In this document: in pieces, positions 58,256-64,000 of the stretch
How positions within the stretch are numbered: the first letter of the stretch is position 1
Layout of the letters: each line of letters starts with the position of its first letter
Origin: Physcomitrium patens
Taxonomy: Eukaryota; Streptophyta; Bryopsida; Funariales; Funariaceae
Assembly: GCF_000002425.4 (NCBI RefSeq)
Contig: NC_037273.1
Coordinates: forward strand, 13,983,207 to 14,047,206
DNA length: 64,000 nt
Direction: 5' to 3'
The notes under the pieces: model-generated
The model's database searches: none
What the model was told of the DNA's origin: nothing
What the model saw: only the letters and a program-made list of their open reading frames with translations
Translations under genes and position numbers: made by a program

Positions 58256-59405
58256 TTATTTGAAGAAAGGTTAAACTACTGGCATTGCCACTACCATCGA
58301 TTTTTGAAGAAAGGATTAAAGGAGCTTCTATACAATCAAACTTAAGAGATCAAAGGAAAATAGAGCATGAATTCAAGGATGATTTGACTTTAGATAATTT
58401 GAAAATTAGATGTGATAAATTTTTAACAAGAGATGAGGAGAAATATTTTAAAGAAATGCTTTTATGATATGGTAGGACATTTACATTTGAATTATATAAA
58501 ATAAGGTGCATTGATCTAAATATTATAGCACCTATGGCTATTTTTATAATTCCATATGAATCATGGAATTTGAAGCCAATTCCAATTCTTAAGGCCCATT
58601 TGCCAAAGCTAGTTGAATTATTCAATGAAAAGTTTAAGATGGCAATTTTAGAACCATCTATAGTACCATATTTCAATTGGTGGTTCACAATACCTAAGAA
58701 AATTGAACATTGAGGTTTATTCAAGATATGCAGTAGGTAAATAAGATAACTATTAGAAACATGGACTCAAGTCCAATTGTGGATGACTTTCTAGAGGCAT
58801 TTGCAGGAAGAGCAATTTATTCTATGAAAGATCTTTATTCAAGGTATGATCAATTTCAATTGGCAATGCAAAGAAAAGTTTTGACAACTATGAAGACACC
58901 ATTAGGATTAGTTAGAATGTGTATCTTATCACAAGGGGCTAAAAATTTTGTGGTACATATGATGAATGGAATGCATAAGGTGTTAAGAGATTTTATTTCA
59001 AGAATAACAATATGTTTTTTAGATGATGTACCAATTAAGCGATGTAAAGAAGAAAAAAAAGATAAAACTTTAGATTGAAAGGAATGTAAGAAGTTTGTCA
59101 AAGATCATATTGAGGATTATGAGAAGATTTTGAAAAGATTAGAAGAAGTTCATTTAACCTTATTGGGGATAAAATCAATATTTGGAGTAAAAGAAGTTTT
59201 GGTGGTAGGACACATGTGTGGGTCATATAGACGCAAGCCAAGTATAAAAAAGATTGATGTTATTAAAAAGATAAAAGAATGTACAAATACAATGGAAGTG
59301 AGAAGATTTTTAGGAGTATGTATTTCCTATCATATATGGATACCTCACTTTGTATATATAGCAGATCCATTGTATGAGTTGTTAAGAAAGAATCAAAAAT
59401 TTCAA
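58256..59405 (+). pseudogene. RT region of element E
   Basis: Lead IAPMAIFIIPYESW near 58530, then FAGRAIYSMKDLYSRYDQF, GAKNFVVHMMNGMHKVLRDF and catalytic FLDDVPIKRCK near 59020. A thumb/connection part ends MEVRRFLGVCISYHIWI. Nearly the same layout as B. It is broken. Confidence 0.82.
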
Positions 59406-60180
59406 TAGAAAGAAGAATAACAAAAAATTATAGAAAAATTAAAAGAACTTCTTTCTTCATCTTCAACTTTGAAGAAAGTAAATTATGAAGGTAGAAGGCC
59501 AATGGTATTAATATTTGATACAAGTTCAATTAGAATAGATTGGGTAGTTGGACAAGATGATGAATAAGGGAATAGATATGTAGTAGATTTAGAGTAAAGA
59601 TATTAAATGTCAGACAAAAGGCATATGCATAAATCAAAAGAGAATCATAGGATATAGTAATAGCTAAGAAAAATAAAAAAGAATACTTGATTGAAGCATT
59701 AATAGTTATAGAAATAGATTTTCTACCTTTGTTAGGTATGATTATAAGTTTTTGAACTCTTCATATTGCTATGTTGAGGTGGATAGCATATATCAAATCT
59801 ATGAATCCAAAATTTAAACATATTACAGGAAAAAAAAAAAATTAATTGCAGATATGTTATAAAGAGCAAGATATAATGATAAAGACGAGATGATTGATTT
59901 GAAAGATGATGTGGGTACAAAATTTTATACTAATACATTATCAAAAGAAAAAGGAGTATGTTTGAATATACTATTGGAAATATTTTTAAGAAATTTATAT
60001 GAAAATGAATGGAAAGATGTTAGAGAGTATTTGAGCACATTTAAGCGATAAAAATGTTGGAAAAATTAAGAATTTAAGAAAATCCGTAAGAAAGCCTATG
60101 GATATTTTTTACATGATGGATATTTATGGAAGCATCGAAAAAAAATTGAGGAAGTACCACAAAGGGTGATATGTAGTTTA
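59406..60180 (+). pseudogene. RNase H and integrase lead of element E
   Basis: An MVLIFDTSSIRIDWVVGQDD text near 59503 is the RNase H start, followed by LPLLGMI and a KHITGK block near 59817. The FKKIRKKAYGYFLHDGYLW text near 60070 leads into integrase. It is broken. Confidence 0.75.
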
Positions 60181-61260
60181 AAAGCTCAATAAAGGATTAT
60201 TAAAGAAATTCATGAAAATTTATGGATAGGGCATCGAGGTATTTGGACAACATTTACTAAGTTTAGAGAAAAATATTGGTGGAAGGGAATGTACAAAGGC
60301 ATAGAAAATTTTGTAGAATCTTGTGAGACTTATCAAATATATTTAAATATTTGGCATCGAGATGGATTACATCCAATATATCTTTTGGCTTTACATTATA
60401 AGTGGGTAGTGGATTTAGTAGCAATGCCTATAAGACTTGAAAAAATAAAGTATTTGGTACTTACACAAGAAGATTTATCAAATATGGTTGAAGGACGAGC
60501 ATTAAAAATAAAAGATATTAAATGTGTATGTCGATTTCTATTAAAAGAGATTATTTGTCACTATAGTTGTATTAGAAAAATCACAATAGATAGGGATGAA
60601 TTAGATGCAAAAGAAATACGAGAATTCTTTAGTAGAATAGGAATTAAACTTTCTTTAACAACAGCATATAACCTAGAAGGTAATGGTAAAAGTGAGCATG
60701 AAAATTCACCTATTGTTAAGGCATTAGTAAAGGCATGCAATGGCAAAGCACATGAATGGCCTAAACTACTACTATTTGTACTATGGATAGATCGTATAAT
60801 TCATAGTTTAGTAACAGGTTATATGCCTTTTAAATTAATATATGGATAAAAATTAGTAATACCAATAGAAGATGTAATACCTACATGGGATGTATTGCCT
60901 TGGAAGAATGATCTCAATAAAGAAGAACTTTTAACATTACAGACTCAACAACTAGAAAGAAGACCTAATGATATTGAAGTTGCAATAGAAAAATTGAAAG
61001 AGCAAGGAAAAAGAATAAAGAAAGATTTGATAAAAAACATTGACTATGACCTAAGGCAATTGATGATGGTGATTGGGTATTAGTTTATGATAGTAGCTTA
61101 GACAATCAACATAGCACTATGAAGAAGTTTGTAAAGAGATGATTTAGGCCTTATATTGTCAAAAGAGCATACAACAATGGAACATACTTGTTATAAGAAC
61201 TTGATGGTATACAATTGAAGATACTCATAGCAAGCAAATGAATTAAGTTATTTTAACAAA
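60181..61260 (+). pseudogene. Integrase region of element E
   Basis: HRGIWTTFTKFREKYWW (zinc-binding lead), CETYQIYLNIWHRDGLHP, VVDLVAMPIRL, KITIDRDELDAKEIREF and TAYNLEGNGKSEH cover the catalytic core. A decayed C-terminus follows with RPYIVKRAYNN. It aligns with B. It is broken. Confidence 0.8.
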
Positions 61261-61420
61261 GAAATGAAGTCATTTGTTTTAATGAAGAACAAAGTTTAAT
61301 ATAAGATATTGAGATTGGAATAGAAGAGCATATTGAAGATCAAGAATTAGACCGAGATGAAGAACATTCTACATCAATATATTGAAGAATCATTAGTGCA
61401 TGCTGGAGGATGCACAGATT

Positions 61421-61433
61421 CAAAGAGGATAGA
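61421..61433 (+). other. Polypurine tract of element E
   Basis: CAAAGAGGATAGA directly before the 3' LTR, in the same context (GCATGCTGGAGGATGCACAG upstream) as the B tract. Confidence 0.65.
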
Positions 61434-61794
61434 TGTCATGATGTAACATAACTAATAGATGAAAGAGTGTAAAAATTAATATAATATAGGAGATCTTAGT
61501 TCAAAGTATTAGAGGAAATTATCTTAGAAATATAGTTAATGGTAAAAAGGATAGTAAAACTAAAAAGTACCAAAATTGCCTTTTACAAAATAAACATCTA
61601 CTTACTTTGTTGGACTACAAATAAGACAAAATAAAGAAGATTAGAAAAATAAAGAATATGAGCATTTATAGGAGGAAATTAGGAACTGATTTTAATAAAA
61701 ATTAATTCAAAGAGCAAAATTTGATACTCAAAGAGGGCCGATTATCAACCTGGATTGAAATCAAACCTCAAGGCACAAAATCCAATATGTACGT
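61434..61794 (+). repeat. 3' LTR of element E (L2 family), start
   Basis: Starts TGTCATGATGTAAC and aligns with 37386-37740. It is interrupted at 61795 by an L1 LTR. Twenty bases of L2 text (ATGGCAACTCTAGGGTACGG) follow at 63045-63064 before the next L1 copy. Confidence 0.8.
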
Positions 61795-63044
61795 TGTCAT
61801 ATTGTAATTCCTTATAGTATGTAAAAATTAATTAAGACATATAATATGTTTGTAAATCTTGATGTAGATTAGAGTGGTTACTAAATAAATTTAAAGAGAA
61901 TTGATATATGAAAATTTATTTAGAAATTTATCTATTTTGATTGTATTATTTATATTATGTAGGATTTAGATATTTAGTATAAAATTTAAGAAAAGGTTGG
62001 AGTCTAAAGATGAACGTCTAAAATATTAGGAAGCTTATTCAGAGGAATGGAAGCAAGGCATGGTTGGATGAAGGTAAGGAACAGAGATCTTCATTCCTAT
62101 TGGACAAAGGCCATGCCTAATGGGCTTCAAAGAGGCTACCCGAGGCCTTATTAGGGATAAGGGTTTCTCTTTCAAAGTCATTCAAGCTTTGGAGGCTAAG
62201 ATCAGAAATTTCAGAATTTTGGGTATAATTTGGATGAAGAGTTTGTGTGATTTCGAGTTTTTTTGAAGGAGATATAGGTGTTCAAAGTTAAGGTATCAAA
62301 TTTATACCTATTGTCACTCTTTGAAGCATAACATATGCATACGGAAAGCAATGGAAGATTGGTTACTAGAATTGAAGAAGAAACTTTCTTAGCTACACTT
62401 TAAATATACTATTTGATGAATTCCACGTCTAGATGAAGGAGTTATAGGACATTGAAGACAACACATGTAATTCAAAGGCGGTAAGTGAGTTATTTTCTTG
62501 ATAGTAATGGTTGGAGCCATAGCTTAAGTTTTTGGACAAATTTTTGGCTAAAAATTTCCATAAGTGTGAGTTATTAGATTAAGAAGTTATAGATCAAAGT
62601 TTCATAGTATTCAAGTACTTATTTTGTGAGATATGCAGAGATTAGCATGTAGGTGTATGTAAGCTAGGATTTAAAGCTACTATTAGGGTTTTGATGATAT
62701 CTCAAGTTCCGTAATGAATTTGCAATTGAATTTTTTTGTGGTAGTTTTTGAAAGTATATTAGTACTTTATATAAAATTTAAGATTATTTGGATAGCCCAA
62801 TCATGAGGTATGAGTTGTTGAAGTTTGGATATCATTTCTCATAAGGATATATAAGATTTTAAGATACTTTATCATATATTTGGATGTTTTCTTGGTACTT
62901 AGGCTTATGTATTGATATAATTGTCCTTAAAGAAAATATATTATATATATAAACTTGATAATTTTATATCTTATACTTGATTGAGTATTTAGTAGCAACG
63001 AAAAATCCAACGCTTTCTAGAGGCAAACTCTCTCTATCCCGACA
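61795..63044 (+). mobile_element. L1 LTR in the E 3' LTR (plus orientation)
   Basis: TGTCATATTGTAATTCC to CTCTCTATCCCGACA, 1250 bp. L2 text continues on the right (GCAACTCTAGG as in 37758-37768). It is read as a solo LTR. Confidence 0.85.
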
Positions 63045-63064
63045 ATGGCAACTCTAGGGTACGG

Positions 63065-64000
63065 TGTCAAGGTAGAGAGAGTTTGCCTCAAGAAAGCACT
63101 GGGCTCTTGGCTACCACAAATTACTCAATCAAGTCTTGAAATCAGAAAGACCAAGTTTGTATATATACATATAATACTTTTAGGTATTTATATACCAAAT
63201 ATATAAGTTTTAAGTTCCCAAAAACACCCAAAATATGATAAAACCTCTAAATCCTTAAATATCCTTATAGAATATTATTCTTGAACTTCAAAAATTCATA
63301 TCTTTCAATTGGACCATTCAAACATACTCAAATTTTATATAAAGTACTGATGTACTTCTAATAACTATCACAACAAATTTTAATAGCAAATTCATCACGA
63401 ATCTTAAGATATCACCAAAATCCTAACAGTAGCTTCAAATCCTAGTTTTTATATATCTTCATGCAATTTTCTTCATATCTCACAAACTAAGAACTTACAT
63501 ACCATAAAATTTACATGCATAGCTTTTTTCCACAATAATCTACCTTTAATAAAAGGTTTGAGTCCAAAATTTATCTAAAAACTCAAGATATGGCTCCAAC
63601 CATTACTATGAATAAAATCACTTACTTATTGCCTTTGATTTGGATGTGTTGACTTCAACCCTCTATAACTTCTTCATTCAAACTCAAAATTCATCAAATA
63701 ATATATGAAAAGTGTAGTCTAAAAAATTCTCTTTCCAATCTTAATCATTGATCTTTTATTGCTCTATGTAAATGTATGTTATGCTCCAAAAAGTGATAGT
63801 AGGTATGAAATTGACACCTTAACTTTGAGTGCCAATAACTCCTTCATAAAAACTCCAAATTACACAAAATTTATATCCAATTTGTACCCAAAATCCTAAA
63901 CTTATTGATTCTAGCCTTTGAAGCTCAAATAAATTTGAAAGAGAAATCCTAATTCCTAATAAGGCCTCAAATAGCATCCTTGAAGCCCATTAGGTATGGT
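63065..64000 (-). mobile_element. L1 LTR in opposite orientation, running off the window
   Basis: Starts TGTCAAGGTAGAGAGAG, the reverse complement of an L1 3' end, 20 bp after the previous copy ends. It continues to the window edge in L1 text. Whether it is a solo LTR or the end of a full minus-strand element cannot be seen. Confidence 0.83.

Larger units (their letters stand above)
37386..64000 (+). mobile_element. Element E: old Gypsy retrotransposon of the B lineage, 3' end beyond the window
   Basis: The 5' LTR is 37386-38850 plus 53917-54140, split by D. The internal region with gag, protease, RT, RNase H and integrase is 54141-61433, split by an L1 copy. The 3' LTR starts at 61434 and is split by more L1 copies; its end is outside. 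Over the first 350 bp the two LTRs differ by about 12 percent by eye. Its PBS, PPT and protein order match B. It is old, with many breaks. Confidence 0.82.

Noticed and set aside
56991-63044. L1 copies at 56991 and 61795 as the LTR pair of one element
   Set aside because: The sequence between them is RT to integrase of E followed by E's own PPT and 3' LTR, and E gag and protease lie outside; the two L1 copies are better read as separate insertions.
1-64000. Host protein-coding genes
   Set aside because: Every frame with recognisable protein similarity belongs to a retrotransposon; remaining frames are short, AT-driven and without conserved motifs.

Overview
The window looks like plant nuclear heterochromatin made almost entirely of LTR retrotransposons nested in one another. 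I found no host protein gene, rRNA or tRNA gene, CRISPR array or bacterial-type operon. A plant host is suggested by two Athila/Tat-type Gypsy elements with a tRNA-Asp-type primer binding site, a Tork-like Copia element and long solo LTRs. Two further Gypsy lineages have RT sequences that remind me of fungal elements: a chromodomain lineage and a lineage with a basidiomycete-like RT. From memory, Tcn1-like chromoviruses occur in mosses, lycophytes and ferns, so a non-seed land plant is my low-confidence guess. Young elements are clearly richer in G+C. Old ones are very AT-rich, and the differences between paired LTRs are mostly transitions, as expected from decay of methylated cytosines.

Left block (1-33395): a minus-strand chromovirus-like element (G; pieces at 745-965, 2457-3205, 4664-5432 and 33267-33395) is the oldest substrate. 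Two LTR copies (R1 966-2456, R2 3206-4663) and a whole old element C (5433-33266, 1.25-kb 'L1' LTRs, 4-bp flanks CCAT/CCGT) lie in it. C is split by the Athila-like element A (11887-30071, 720-bp LTRs, perfect 5-bp duplication GAGGT). A is split in its integrase region by element B (about 17630-26345, 1.36-kb LTRs, flanks ACGT). B is a better-preserved relative of C. A separate 1.3-kb probable solo LTR (J) sits in C's 3' LTR.

Right block (33396-64000): a second chromovirus-like fragment F (plus strand) meets G head to head near 33395. F carries an inverted L1 solo LTR and is cut in its chromodomain region by element E (37386 to beyond the window end; same gag-pol lineage as B and C, with 'L2' LTRs). 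E's 5' LTR contains a minisatellite into which D (38851-53916), an older relative of A, has inserted. D carries an inverted L1 solo LTR in its 5' LTR and a Copia element H (42824-48527) in its gag region. E also has an L1 copy between protease and RT, and two L1 copies in opposite orientation, 20 bp apart, in its 3' LTR.

Parts follow the usual order LTR, PBS, gag, protease, RT, RNase H, integrase, PPT, LTR. A and D also share a downstream ORF module of unknown role. All elements are broken. The observations most worth following are that B, nested in A, has more diverged LTRs than A itself; the extra module in A and D; the excess of L1 solo LTRs over complete L1 elements, including an inverted pair; and one gag-pol lineage found with two unrelated LTR types.
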